A stretch of DNA of 64,000 bases from Jacaranda mimosifolia (GCA_018894105.1 CM032122.1:40021404-40085403); one strand, 5' to 3'. Shown: positions 24,117-36,586, counted from the first letter of the stretch. The notes: generated by a model not told the origin, from the letters alone. A program made the numbers and translations.

Positions 24117-24668
24117 TATGATTTAAAAAATCGGATCAAACCAGCCAGGCGAACCTGTCCGATTTTTTTAAAAAACTAGAAAACTTGAAAAAATGACAAA
24201 TTTTGTTAAAACCGTTCAATTGAATCAGAGCGGTTTTTTCATTTAATTTTTTTAATGAAATTATTTTAATTATTTTTATTTTTTCTTCTAAGTATAAAGT
24301 TTGAATACGAAGATACACCTCATAAGCTATCTAAAAGTAAAAAAAAAAATCCTTAGTTTAGAGTTTAGGCTTTAGAATTAACTAATATACTCTCAACTTT
24401 AAATTTTAAACTTCAGATATTTAAATTGTTGTGATCATTTATAATATAAATTGTGAAATTTGGATTGTGATATTAGACACTATCATTTAAACTCTTTATG
24501 TTTTATATTTTGATATTTTATTAATTTTTAAGTAATATATAATATAAATATATATATATTTCGTAATTATGACGCCATGGTTCAATTACGGTCCGACCAA
24601 CGGTTGAACCGGTGAACCGTGAATTGGTAAGTTTTTCGATTCAATGAACGGTCCGATTTTTTGAACAC
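24117..24668. mobile_element. 552-bp MITE with 10-bp target duplication
   Basis: Flanked by identical TGCTCAGTGC at 24107-24116 and 24669-24678. The inner ends TATGATTTAAAAAATCGG and (reverse complement) AGTGTTCAAAAAATCGG are inverted repeats. Subterminal GGTTGAACCGGTGAACC-type motifs are present and there is no ORF. A 9-10 bp duplication points to a Mutator-type parent; the CAGTG-like edges leave hAT possible. Confidence 0.75.
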
Positions 24669-25140
24669 TGCTCAGTGCATATATGTGAACCCCAACACAT
24701 ATTTTAAATTATATTACAAAATAAAATTAGGACATTAGTATGTACAAATTATAGTCCAATAATTTACAACTCCACTCAAATACTACTTAGAGCCAGAAAA
24801 TTGAAAATATAGCAATTATGACAACTTCCCAAAATTTAATTTAAAGCACCTTAGAATAAATCACTTTCATAGCCTCAATATCTCAAAGTAATTTATATTT
24901 ACACTTCTTAGCATATTTTAAAAAAAGCAATCGAATCACAAAATAAATAAAAATATTAATTCGATCCACAAAATCTGGAAAAATGGCCAGATTACACAAC
25001 ACAAGTCAAAATCATAAAAATCTTACATTAATTTGAAAAATAAATGTCGGGGTTGCATGTCCAAAAAAATTTCAAGAACTCCCCCGCTTCTCATCGCCTT
25101 GTGTGATTTGGCAGAAAAATATAGGTTTACTTAATACGGG

Positions 25141-27976
25141 ATGGGCAGAAGAAGAAGGATTGCGGCGCCGTTGAAGAAGCTTTTTGCATGGGTGCGGCGG
25201 CGGTCGATGAAAGTGAAAGTCTTTCTGGCGGTGGCGTGTGGGCTCTGCGCGCTGGTGGCGCTTAAGCTCCTCGTTAAGGATCACAGCCACTTCTTCGTTG
25301 CCTCTGAAGTGATTCACTTTGTTGGGATTTTGGTCTTGATCTATAAACTCACCACTCAAAAGACTTCCTCTGGTAATACTACTGAATCTTCTTGATTAAT
25401 TTACAGCGTTTGGATTTATTCATCTTTTTCTCGTGTTTGCCATTGAATTTTGTCCTGAGATTGTCTTCGAGTGATGGGATTTGGATAAAGTTTTGATCTT
25501 TGACTGATAAATTTGCAGCTCGGCTCGAGTACTTGTTCGGCCTCCGCTTGACTCGGCTCGATTCATTATGCTTGAATTGATTGCTTAGAATTTATAATCA
25601 AGTTACAGGTTCGAGTTTAAAAAGTTAAATTATTTTATAAAAAAAATTAAAATTAATATATTTTATTTTATTATATTTAAAATTAGTTATAGGTTCGAGT
25701 TCGGTTTGGACTCGAACTCAAAAAATTAAATTATTTTATAAAAAAAGTTAAAATAAATATATTTCATTATATTTTTTTATATATAAATATTTTTTTAAAT
25801 AAAAAATATAGGTTCGTGAGCTTACTAATAAGAATTATTTGGCAATGTTCGAGCTGGCTTGATTCGTTTGCATCCCTAGTTTTCTCAGATTTGTCAATCG
25901 TAGTACAATTAGCTATTTTGTCGTATGGAAGTAAAAGCATTTGAGTACATATTATAGGAGGCTTTACTTTTGGAGATTATACTTTTCATGTGGTTTCTTG
26001 GCTCAACAATCTCAAATGCTAATGACATCCTCTTTCAATTTCACTATCTTCTTGCTGGCCATTATCGAATCATCCTTCTGGTTTTTAGGCCTCTCGCAGA
26101 AAACTCAAGAGCTTACAGCTATATTCCTGGCAGCAAGATTATGCTGCAGTTATTCTATGGAGGGAGACATTCACACTGTTCTCGATTTCTCAACGCTTAT
26201 GTCGACTTTGTGGGTCATTTACATGTTTAGGTTCAAGTTGAAGTCATCCTACATTGTGGAGCTAGACAATTTGCCTTTGTACTATGTGGTAATAATGATC
26301 ATCCAATTGTTGTTTCTTTCTTTTGTTCTTAGAAGCACTAAGTTGCATTCATGTTTTCTCATAACAATCTGATCTGTTTTGATGCTGCATTAGGCCGTGC
26401 CTTGTGCAGTTCTGGCCATACTCATCCATCCTTACACACACCATGCATATGTTGCCAGAATCCTTTGGGCGTTTTCTGTGTACTTGGAATCTGTTTCAGT
26501 GTTGCCACAACTTAGGATGATGCAGAACAACAAGGTTAATAGAATCTTGGTTGTCTATTTCTTTAACATAATAACTCCCAGTGACTAATATCAATTGTGT
26601 TTCACTCTACTCACAGCTCACTTTTGTTGCAGATGATTGAACCATTTACGGCCCATTACGTTTTTGCATTGGGCGTTGCAAGATTTTTGGGATGTGCTCA
26701 TTGGATCATTCAGGTGACGATTCGATTATCTTGCCACAGTCATACCATCTTATTCATTTGAATCCATGTCGAGACTTAGACTGTGTTTAGGTGAGCTTGT
26801 AAGCTTTCTAAAATTGGTAAAAAAAATTTAAAGAGGAACCTATAAAATCCCAAAATAATATGTTAAGATTTTATAAATTCTTTTAGGAAAAACAAGAAAA
26901 TGCTAACTTATTTCCGATATCTAACAAGCACATTTTAATTATATCTATTTTAATTACAAAATTAGCATTAATTACTAATATTTTGTAAGCTGCAAGATCT
27001 TATTTTATATACCTCAATAACTTATTTTAAAAATAAGATTCAGCATCTTATGAGTTTTAAAAACATCTTATAAGATGTAAAAGCTTATAAAATCTTTTAC
27101 ACGAGTTTAGTCAGATACCCTCTTAATGTCACACATTGAATTATATGGCAACACCATAGGTTCATTGGTAACACATTGGATGTAGAGGCAGAGCCAGGAG
27201 GGCTGGCAGGGATAGCTGCCCCCCCCCCCCCCCACCCCTCAAAATATTAAAATTTTATTTTTTGCATTAAAATTTTTATAATATTATACTTTTACACCCC
27301 CCCCCCTCAAAATATTAAAACTATATTAATTTTTTTAAAATATTACACTTTTGCCCCCCTTAAAATATTAAAATTTTATTTTTTATATTAAAAATTTTAA
27401 AATATTACACTTTTGCCATCCTCAAATTATAAATTTGCCCCTCATCCTAAAATTTTAATAATTTTAATATGCATTTTGCCCCATTGTACTTCTTTGTATA
27501 TATATGTAATAAAAAAAATATTTTTTTGATAATTCAGAATTTCGCCCCTCGTAAACCAAAATTCTGGCTCCGCCCCTGATTGGATGTGACTATAACTAAT
27601 TACTAATGACTCTCGATGAAGGTCGGAGATATCATTTTCACTAGAGGAGACCATTTGTAGATGCATCTAAACTGTCCATTTATTTTAACCCATTATACAT
27701 ACACATACACATATAGGTCTATGATTCTGCTGGAAAGTACTTGTTTCTGGTTGGAGCTGGCTACATTTGGCTTCCTATGGTGTTGCTGGCTGAAATTGTT
27801 CAGACATTCATCTTGGCCGACTTCTGTTACTATTACATCAAAGGGTAAGCTCCCATATCTTTCCACCAATTCTCAAGACTATTGTCTATCATCTTGTATA
27901 ATCTCTTAACAAATCTCCCTGGTTTTGCAGTGTCATGAACGGTCAGCTTATAGTCAGTTTGCCTTCATCCGTGTAA
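25141..27976 (+). CDS. ERD2-like (KDEL receptor family) seven-helix membrane protein, six exons
   Basis: Predicted join 25141-25372, 26089-26288, 26394-26534, 26633-26713, 27717-27844 and 27931-27976; 828 nt, 275 aa, with all phases consistent and all junctions GT-AG. The product belongs to the plant ERD2-like branch of the ER-lumen-protein-retaining receptor family, which is longer than classical ERD2 because of an N-terminal basic segment plus an extra helix (MGRRRR...AWVRRRSMKVK). Family signatures: GLSQKTQELTAIFLAARL, DIHTVLDF, LPLYYVAVPCA, WAFSVYLESVSVLPQLRMMQ, EPFTAHYVFALGVARFL and FILADFCYYYIKG. Expected in Golgi/ER membranes. Whether it binds HDEL ligands or has another trafficking role is not known for this branch. 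Intron 1 holds a dispersed repeat and intron 4 a MITE. Confidence 0.9.
25519..25880. repeat. Dispersed TCGAG-rich repeat (copy 2), ERD2-like intron 1
   Basis: Starts with GCTCGGCTCGAGTACTTG, continues with an AT-rich core containing TAATCAAGTTACAGG and ends at TTCGTTTGCATCCCTAG. It is the same motif order as window positions 1-345. Confidence 0.55.
27184..27578. mobile_element. 395-bp Mutator-type MITE in ERD2-like intron 4
   Basis: Perfect 9-bp target duplication ATTGGATGT (27175-27183 and 27579-27587). Inverted ends AGAGGCAGAGCCAG and (reverse complement) AGGGGCGGAGCCAG. The interior carries about four copies of a CCCCTCAAAATATTAAAATTTTA-like unit (written here as CCCCTCAAAATATT plus an AT tail) and runs of 15 C (27219-27233) and 10 C (27297-27306). 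No ORF. Confidence 0.85.
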
Positions 27977-28209
27977 GAATTTGCATAAAAGAATTGGAGA
28001 TATGTTGACATTTGAATTGCTACTTTTGTATTTGAACTGCATTGTCTGTCTCTTATTTCGACTCTTTTGTTATACCTTTGATCCTACCTGGCTTGGTTGG
28101 GACAACTTATGAGGTAGTAATACAGTTGCTTTTAGACTTAGGACATCATGCATATATATATGTTTTGATTTGTTGAGGTTATGTCTTGGTGATTATGTTA
28201 GGCAGAGCT

Positions 28210-28365
28210 TCTGTCATAATTTATTTAAATCTTCCATTTTAATTTATATTTTATTTTATGAATATATGATACGTATATTAAATATTTTTTCAAATGAACT
28301 TAACATAAATATATCAAATTGAAATAGGAGATGAAATAAAGAAATAAAAAATTCAAAGTAAATAG
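28210..28365. repeat. AT-rich fold-back repeat family member
   Basis: AATTTATATTTTATTTTATG, then ATATTAAATATTTTTTC, then ATATCAAATTGAAATAGGAG. The same order of motifs recurs at about 34300-34490 and 50765-50912, and in part near 1935-2030 and 46250-46320. The arms are loosely inverted. A degenerate AT-rich MITE family. Confidence 0.5.
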
Positions 28366-28469
28366 TAAATACCTTGTATGCATGCACTTGGATTTTTTCT
28401 TTTTTGCTTAAATTGATTTTGGCGAACCCAAATCAACTGCGCGGAATTTGTAAAATCTATATTCTATAA

Positions 28470-29032
28470 GGACTTGTTTACTTTATGGAATGAGGCGGAA
28501 TGAAAGCTCATATTTTGCCTCATCCCATGTTTACTTTTCTAAATTTGGGCCCTGTAAAAAACTACCAGCCTGCTACTGTGCGGAGTATTTGGGTGATGAG
28601 TCATCCCACCCTTGAGGTGTAATGGTTTTATCACACCTTTGGTGCCGCAATTTCAAATAATTTTTAGTTGCGGTGCCAATCAAATAATTTAAAAATATTA
28701 AATATTAAAAATATATTTATATTAAAATAATTCAAAAAAATGATATATATATAATTTGTGTAGAGATGTTGTATTGGAATGGAAAAAAAATAATTTCTTT
28801 ATGCCAAATAGAAAAATATTTTAACTAGGGGTATTTTAGTATTTTATAATTTATCCAAGTATTATAATTCATATTTATGTAAACATTCTCAATACGTAAT
28901 TTTAAATTTTATCATTCATATCATCCCATAAAGTAAATATAATAAAAATAATATAAAATTATCTTAATCCTACTCTTCATCCATCATTTCATCTTATCAC
29001 CCCACATCCCATATTACAAAATAAACGGACCC
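28470..29032. mobile_element. 563-bp Tourist/PIF-Harbinger-like MITE
   Basis: TAA duplicated at 28467-28469 and 29033-29035. Inverted ends GGACTTGTTTACTTTATGG and (reverse complement) GGGTCCGTTTATTTTGTAA, extending to GGGATG-type subterminal blocks. AT-rich core, no ORF. Target and end sequence fit PIF/Harbinger. Confidence 0.75.
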
Positions 29033-29299
29033 TAAAAGTGTTTATTAATTTGTAATATAACATTAGTTAAAAGCAAATTTCTCAAAAATTAACAATTTTA
29101 ACAAATTTAATTTTTAAATAATTGACTCAAATTCGGACATATATACATGATAGCAGCTGCAATTATTGATATAGCACAAGTTTATTTAAAAAAGCATGCA
29201 AAAGTACGAGTTAAATTAATTGAGTGCAACCAATCCCGTTTTCCAAGAATTTTCCCTTCATAGCAGTGGCTGATTATACTGTACCTGTTATCAGAATTT

Positions 29300-29600
29300 G
29301 AATCTACGTGTGGCTTACATGCGCCAGCCAAGTATCATCTCCTGCTGACACAAAGCTGACATGGCCGGCTTTATCCGGACGGCATCCACGTGTCATCCAA
29401 CTTGCCAGCCGAGCTGAACTTTTATCCAGTGTACCTCCGCCTCGAGCCACATCCAATAAGATTCTCCCACGTAAATGCAGAAGCGGCAAACCCAAGGCTA
29501 GTTGTTTATGTGGACCCCGCTATCACGTCATATCAGCCTTCAAACTTAAACGTGTCCCTCTCTCGTTTGTGTCACACTCCACACCATCCCATGAATTTGT
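29300..29600. promoter_or_regulatory. GC-richer island with ACGT elements
   Basis: A 300-bp stretch distinct from its AT-rich surroundings. It contains ACGTGTG (29306), CCACGTGTC (29396-29404), CCCACGTAAA (29466), TCACGTCAT (29523) and AACGTGTCC (29549), plus GCCGGC-like cores. No supported ORF or gene start follows. It lies 2.3 kb before the AFP-type gene, whose own promoter has the same kind of elements, so a distal or displaced regulatory block is possible (inference). Confidence 0.45.
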
Positions 29601-29603
29601 TTT

Positions 29604-29977
29604 AGTCGTTTGAGTATATCAGAAGCATTTGGATTTGTTTTTTGGAAACATTTTATTTTCTAGTGAGATGGATAGTTATAAATTTATTTTTAAAAATAAA
29701 ATATTATATAAAAATTTTATTTAAAATATAATGATTATGTAAGGTTGAAAATAAGTTATATTTAAAAAATATAATATTTTTATATAAAAAGTCGTGCAGA
29801 TGTAGGTAGGAGAAAATGAAAAATGAAATAAAGAGAGAGAGTGTAATAGTGTGTTTTGGAGAATATTTTGAAAATAAAAATGTATGTGAAAATAGGAAAG
29901 AAGTCGATAGCTTTTTGTTTTCATTTTCAACAGAAAATGAAAAGGGCCATTGAATACAAAACCAAACGGGCACTAAA
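29604..29977. mobile_element. Short TIR element related to 22253-24068
   Basis: The right end AACCAAACGGGCACTAAAG and the interior GAATATTTTGAAAATAAAAA / GTGAAAATAGGAAAG match the right part of the 1.8-kb TIR element. The left end (TTTAGTCGTTTGAG) is a weak inverted match. It sits directly against the ACGT-rich island. Confidence 0.5.
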
Positions 29978-29979
29978 GT

Positions 29980-31325
29980 ATTAAATATTCATCAATTTTT
30001 TTATTTTTTTTTGACATATTCATCAAAAAATTAATAAAATACTGTTATTTAAATTTGCAGGATAATGTTTTATGAAAAAAAATATTATTTTTAGAGAAAA
30101 AAAGTTCTTTTCGGAATATGTTAAAAAAAGAAACATGAGCGACAAATATGAAACACAACGAATGTTTGTGTTCGCTATATATTGAGTTAGGATTTACTAT
30201 TAGTACAAATTTCTAAATAATAGTTAAAAGATAAATAATTTTTATAACTATGCATGTAAAATTTGAAATATTTTTTATGATACTGAAAATTTTCAATATA
30301 TGGAAATTAAAAAGGTAAAATAAGTGTATAAAATAGAGTTTTCATGACAATCATATGCTTCAATTTGTAAAACTTACAAAGCTAATTGCAGCATTTAGTA
30401 ATAAATATATTTTCGTTCTAATGACTGTAATATGCACATGTTTTATGCAAGTTTAAGTGAAAATTATTTTGTTAATAAAACTTATATGTTTCGTTTGTTA
30501 ACAATTGATGTTTCATGTGTTTTTGTCATATTTTTTTGTCTCAATTTTTTTTTTACATAATAATATAATATCACCAGCTTTCAATGACTGTTTTTATAAA
30601 ATCATTTAATGAATATGTGAAAATAATTCTGTGTATCTTTTTAAATTTTAGATGTATAACTCGTTATTTGGAAACAAAAAATTATTAGAAATTTTATAAG
30701 CAGAAAGCATGAACTTCAACAAGGGTTTGTGGAAATGTAGTTTGATATTCTAATTTTATTTTGGGAGGAAATATTTTTTTATCATAAATATAAATTACTG
30801 AAATTTGTATTAAGTTAGTTTAGTAAAATTATATTCTTATATTAATTTCTCATGTGCATATAATTGAAACGAGTTTGAGACAATATATTTTTGAAACGTA
30901 ACTAAAGTTAGCGAGATGAAGGCATTTAAAGTTTTTCCCCCTTCAAAAAACCAACACACTAAGGGTTAATTAAAGTTTGAATTTCAAACCTTACACTTAT
31001 TTGTGAAGTGCTGTTAATAGATCAACTAACTATCAAATTGAGTGTATTTTTCAATTAATATATTTACTTTCTGAACTATAGTCTCTGGACATAACCTTCA
31101 CATTTAGTATTATTTTTTTATTAAAAAATATTTTTCATAAAAAAAATCAAATAATTTTTTTAGATTAAATTACCTTTGTCCCAACAGCATAAAAATCTTA
31201 CACATAAAGTATAACATCAAAAATTTAAATATATAGAACGTGCAGTGTGTGTAAATAAAAAATAAAAAATTTCATGATATTCAATTTTCTATAAATTAAC
31301 ACCAGATTGGATAAAAGGGCCCCAC
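29980..31325. other. AT-rich spacer upstream of the AFP-type promoter
   Basis: Very AT-rich with many homopolymer tracts. No ORF, RNA gene or clear mobile element was seen. Confidence 0.5.
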
Positions 31326-31329
31326 TAAA

Positions 31330-31705
31330 CCCAACAAGTACGTGTCGCCATTCTAATCCGCCACGTTTCCCCAGCCCCTGAAATGACAACGACGTCGCGA
31401 ATTGAACGACACATCGTATCTACCCCACGTGTCCCTTGTCCGCGAACTACGCGCCAAACAGCCCTCAAACCTTCTTCCAAACCACCACGTGTCGGGGGCT
31501 CGTCGCTCCGGAGCAGGTGCCGCTCGAGGACTCTTACGTGGCAACGAGGATACATGCAGGCCCTCCCAATTGTGGATTAAGCGGGAGATTAGCGGCCACT
31601 AAATTGGGATTTGGAGGTGCCTAAGTCCGTGCTTAACTCTTAACCCATTATCTTAGGTGTCAACTAACCCTGCCACTTCTCTTCTCTCCTCTCTCCACGT
31701 GGCGG
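31330..31705 (+). promoter_or_regulatory. ABRE/G-box cluster of the AFP-type gene
   Basis: Seven ACGT cores in 370 bp, three of them full CACGTG G-boxes (31426-31431, 31486-31491, 31696-31701). The others are TACGTGTCGC (31339), CCACGTTTCC (31361), GACGTC (31391-31396) and TTACGTGGCA (31535). ABF/ABI5-type bZIP factors bind (C/T)ACGTG(G/T)C. Family members are known to be ABA-induced, so this fits negative feedback. Expression is inferred, not observed. Confidence 0.75.
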
Positions 31706-31923
31706 AAGCCCACTTCCCCTCTGTCTCTCTTCAGTCTTTTATTTGCGTTTTGTGTTTCTCGCTCTTTTTTTCTCCTACGTTGTTCAAACCCAGTCCAACC
31801 AAAGAAAATAAATAACCAAGGGAGGAAAGAAAGGGTAAAAATTAAAGAGAAAATAAAAAGGAAGAGAATCATTGAAGTTCATTCAAGTTTTTCTTGTGAA
31901 ATTTTGAAAAGGGTTGGGGAAAA

Positions 31924-33998
31924 ATGGGGAAAGAGTGTGCAATGTTGGAGGTTTTGAAGGTACCTATGGAAAAAGAAGAAGTAGAAGAAGAAAAAAAAGG
32001 TGATGGATTTGAGTTAAATTTGGAGTTGTCTATAGGTGGGAGGTATGGAAAATCAGAGAATTCAGGGGAGAAACCGAGTGAGGAAAATGTTAAGGGTCAG
32101 AGTAATAGTAATGGTATTTCAAGATCTGAATTTTCTTCTGGTGTGGGAGATATGTGTGCAGGGACTATGGATCTGCAGAGGAGAAAGGAGATTCAGGCTT
32201 TGAGAAGACAAGAAGCCCGCAGGAAAAGAGAGGAGAAGATCAAGAAATCAATAGGGGTAAATGGGTTTGGATTTGTGGAAGATAAGTTGTTCTTGGAAAC
32301 TCAGAAATTTCAAGCCAGAGTTCAAGGTAGGGAAATTAGAGAAACGGATGGTTTTTCAGAGGAGCTGGGTAGGAAAAAAGACAAGAATGGCACTAATGAA
32401 GTTGCAAAGGACTTGAATCTGTCGTTGTTCACAGAGAACAAGAATCCAAGCCAGCAAATAGAAAGGGACTGTTTGTACCCGAAGGTACAATATGGAGCCC
32501 CTGTGAATAATGGTTTTGCATATCCTTATGGAGTTCCATCTTGGGCCCCTAATGTTGTGGCGGGGGAGAGGAATCAGGCGAATGTGTTTTGCCCTGTGGC
32601 TTGTAGGACTACTGGGGTCCATAGGAGTGGAAATTCTTCTATGGATTGTGATTCAGAACACAGTAATGGGATAAATGACCGTGGAAACAACCCAAAGACG
32701 CAGTCAAATGGGTCGTTGGAGCAAAGTTCTTCTGCTGTTTCAGATTATCAGAGCACGTCCCAGAAAGGTGATTACTTGTTTTTGACAATGTTGTTCATTC
32801 TTTTGATTGTTCAGGAATGTTATGATCATGTGCATTTGTTGGTTTCTTAGATTAGAAATTTCTAAAACTCAGAAAACGACTTGGAAAAATTTAGGTTATG
32901 ATGTTTTGTTATGTCTGAGAGCACATTACATATGCATAATAAGAAATTTTGCATCATGTCTTGGGGAAAATTGAATGCTTCTTGCAGTGCCATCACCATC
33001 AGGATATTCATATCTTTCCCCATTGCTAGAGAAGACCATTTAAGTTACATTAAATAACTCTAGTTTTCACTCAAAATTTCTTGTTGCTTGAATATAAAAT
33101 ATTTACTTGAATACAATCGCATAATTCCAAAAAAAAATAAAATATATATATATATATTAATATTGTTTGCCTTTAAGATTGCTTGTAACATCATAAGCTT
33201 TTGTACCATAGCTGAGGTTAAGCTTTATGTCTTTAAAGCCCATGTTTCTGTCTTTTTATTTTAGTTTTAAGTCCTATGTTGAAGAAACAAATCTCCAGGC
33301 AAGAATTATACTATGAAAATTGGTCATATTTGAACATCCAATCATGGCAATCTAATGTAATGTTGCATTGGATTAACATTCTTGGACAAAGGATTACATT
33401 TGATGCAGTAGTTAGAGCTTTAAAGTCACGTTTTTGGTGAAATATCGTAACAATCTTGGTTCGTTTTTCAGGGGGAAGCAGTAGCGACGCAGGGAGCCAC
33501 TTGGATCAGCTCGAAAGCAATGATTCTTCTTCTCATAAAGAACCAGACCGAGATCTTGGACGACTACCAGAACGCTGCACAAAGGTGCCGGCTTCGTTGG
33601 GTAATCCTCAGTTGAGCTGGAGCAGGGTTGCCGAGAAATCAAAACCAAACCCCATTTATGATCAGACTAATATCACTTGTTCAACATCTGAGAACCCGGC
33701 TTCTGCTCCATTGAACGGTGGTCTCACGGACAAGCCTCCCAAGCCGCCAATCCACAATCTCAATGCAGCAGCTCCTCTCCCGCATATGCCTTGCGTCTCA
33801 GCCACCGGAAACGGCCCAAATGGTAAAACCATAATGGGATTCTTGTACAAGTACACGAAGGCGGAGGTCAGGATCATGTGTGTTTGTCATGGGAGCTCGT
33901 TTTCTCCGGCCGAATTTGTGGAGCATGCCGGAGGTGTGGACATATCACACCCGTTGAGGCACATAACTATCGTTCCTTCAGCTGCTTTTGAACGCTAA
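31924..33998 (+). CDS. AFP/NINJA-family transcriptional repressor adaptor, two exons
   Basis: Predicted join 31924-32767 and 33472-33998, 456 aa. NINJA/AFP (ABI five binding protein) members recruit TOPLESS co-repressors to bZIP or MYC-JAZ complexes in ABA or jasmonate signalling, in the nucleus. The N-terminal EAR motif is LNLEL (residues 31-35); a second, DLNLSL, lies near 163-168. A basic block (about 85-112, RRQEARRKREEKIKKS) is the conserved domain B and likely NLS. The C-terminal domain C carries MPCVSATGNGPNG, IMGFLYKY, VRIMCVCHGSSFSPAEFVEH and HPLRHITIVPS, ending in AAFER. The sequence resembles the AFP branch more than NINJA itself, but the exact orthologue is not settled. Intron 704 bp. 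Confidence 0.88.
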
Positions 33999-33999
33999 G

Positions 34000-36490
34000 T
34001 TCATCCTTTTTCTTTTGCTTTTGTTTCTGCTTCCTAGTTAAAGTAGTGTAGGCCAACTCTTTTTGGAATATAATGAAGAGGTTTGGACCATTCGGGGATT
34101 CATGGGAAACTACATATATTGAACCTTCCCTTTAGTCTCAAAATCTTCTCCATCCAGTTGTTTGAATTGCTGCAGGCTGGTTTATTTGGGGAATTTGGAA
34201 ACTTTTTGTTAACCAAGGGGTTCACTTATGGTTTGTTCAAGTTTTAAATTCAACGATAGCAATTGAACAAAAGATAACGCTTACAACGTGGGCACTTTGA
34301 ATCTTCTATTTCATTCCATGTTTCGTCTCCTATTCCAACTTGATGAATAAATGGTAAGTGTATCTTATTTTCAATCAATTATTTTTATAAGAAAATATTT
34401 AATGTATGTATCGTATATCAATGAAATGAAATAAAAGATGAAATATAAATTAAAATAGAATAAAAGATGAAATATAAATTGAAATAGAAATTTAAATTGT
34501 GTTGTTGGTGAGTCTTAACCATCAGTACTTTGTATCAGGCTGACAATGGTTATGAACCAAATGTGTGTGCGTGGATCATGTATGTACTTGTCTTCGGTAA
34601 GGACTAAACGCTAAGTACATTAGCAAGGGTCATATGAAAACTTTAGCTTGTTCTATGGGCCCAATCACATCAAATCTTGCCCTAAGAAATTGAAGTGCAG
34701 TCCAGCCCATATGCCACGGCTCTAGGTTATTTCATCAATTGCTTTACTAAAAAGGCGTTTTTTTTTTTTTTTTTTTTTTTTTTTGGGTGGAGATTTTCAA
34801 TGTGTTGTTTTAGAGTAAATTTTTGTGTATGGTGCTTTATATATTGAATTATCTGCTATTAAGTTAAAATTCTTGTATGTAACGATGACATTGAGCTGAT
34901 ATCTTTTTTATTTTTTCTCTTGTTGTCTGTAATTACTCAATTATTATATCAGAAAAATGAAAATAAAGGGAAAAAAAACATAAAGATATACTCTAAATGT
35001 TCAATGCAATTCGAAAAATCTATCAAATACCATTATTTAGAATTTTATTATAACATTAAAATTGAGAAATTTGTTATGATGATAACTTAGTCATGCAATT
35101 TTTTTGTGTGATAAAATAATCAATAAAATTGAAAAGGTGAGAATATTTCATATAAAGGAGAGTAGAATTCAAACAATTTGCTAAACTTAATTAATTCTCT
35201 TTTACTCTTCCATTGTTGTAGTGCCTATAGTAATATATCATATGAATGTGATTGTCACGCTCCAAAAATAGAAAGTTAGGTTCTTTTGATTTTTTCCAAA
35301 AAAAAATTATTCTCCCAAAATAATTATAAAATGGGTACATGTTCTCTAATCTTTCTCCAAAAAATAAAATTTTAATTTCCAAAAAATCTTTACAATTCAT
35401 TTACAAAACACTATACAACTATATTTCAATCATTATAAATATATATATATATATAATCACTTTCACCCTACAAACCCAACTAAAAAGCAATTGATTTGAT
35501 ATCAACAGTAAAGTTTGTCTTCCGCCTAAAATACAAAGGAATAAACAACTCATTCTCAATTTATTTTTCATGTTTTCTCAAAACAATAATAAAATATAGC
35601 ACATTCTTTAAATTTTTTCCCAAAAACCCATTCTTCTAAAATATTTTCTACAATTCATTCAAAAGCCAAATGAACATATTCTAGACTTTGCTCCAAATGA
35701 AAGTTAAAAGAAAGTTAGGCTTTGCCCCAAATGAAAGTTTTGGAATCCAAAATCATAATCTATTTTCTATCATTTGTAATCAAAACATAGAAATTAATAG
35801 AGTACTTTATCAATTAATGTTTGATGATAATGACAAGACTAATTTCTCTAATGCCAGGTTATTATCGTATGCCATTTTCTTCAATGCCCTTTAATAACAC
35901 ATTGTAGTATATTAAAAGTACTATATTCCCTTCCATTGTCCTTTTATCATCTGCCTATTGACTTTTCCTTTGACTTCTTTAATACATTTTTAAAAAATAA
36001 ATTTCACAATTGTATTTCTTTTTTATTTTTTATGAAAATTTCTTATTGTGCATCAAATATTGTTATATAGTTAATATAATTCTTATCATTTAATGTTGAT
36101 ATTTAAGAAAAAAATTATTTTTTGCCTGGTATATATATGTGTGAATATTGCACATTTTATAATTATACGCACACCTTTTTATTTATGCAGAAAAGAATCA
36201 TGCAAAATTAAAAAAAAGACTTAAGTTGGGGTAAATAAATTGTTCAAAACATCAAAAATTATTATTATTATTATGGATTTGGGCTTCTTATGGTTAGTTC
36301 TTCAAAATAATTGAAGAAAATATTATAAAGGAAAACAAAAAAAAAAATGCGGAGGCATTTTCATTTTGTGAATGAGAAGAATGTAAATTAAAATACTTTT
36401 GGAGGGTAATATTGACAAACAAGTAAAATTGCTCTGGAATTAGGAAAATTGATCTGCATTATAGCGTTGATTCTCACTCTTCTCTTATTG
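34000..36490. other. Spacer between the AFP-type gene and the G3BP-like gene
   Basis: The first ~200 bases are probably AFP 3' UTR. It holds an AT-rich fold-back repeat (about 34300-34490), a pure T tract of about 28 bases (about 34758-34785) and TA microsatellites. No supported gene. Confidence 0.5.
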
Positions 36491-36586
36491 TGTGTATATA
36501 TATTATAATAATAAATGTACAGAAAACCCTCTCTCCCACCTCGCGCCCCTTCGAGATCCACCGCTCCTCCTCCATATTCGCCTCTT

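Noticed and set aside
31325..31624. Overlapping ORFs on both strands in the AFP promoter
   Set aside because: Frames arise from the GC-rich regulatory stretch; no codon pattern or family similarity.
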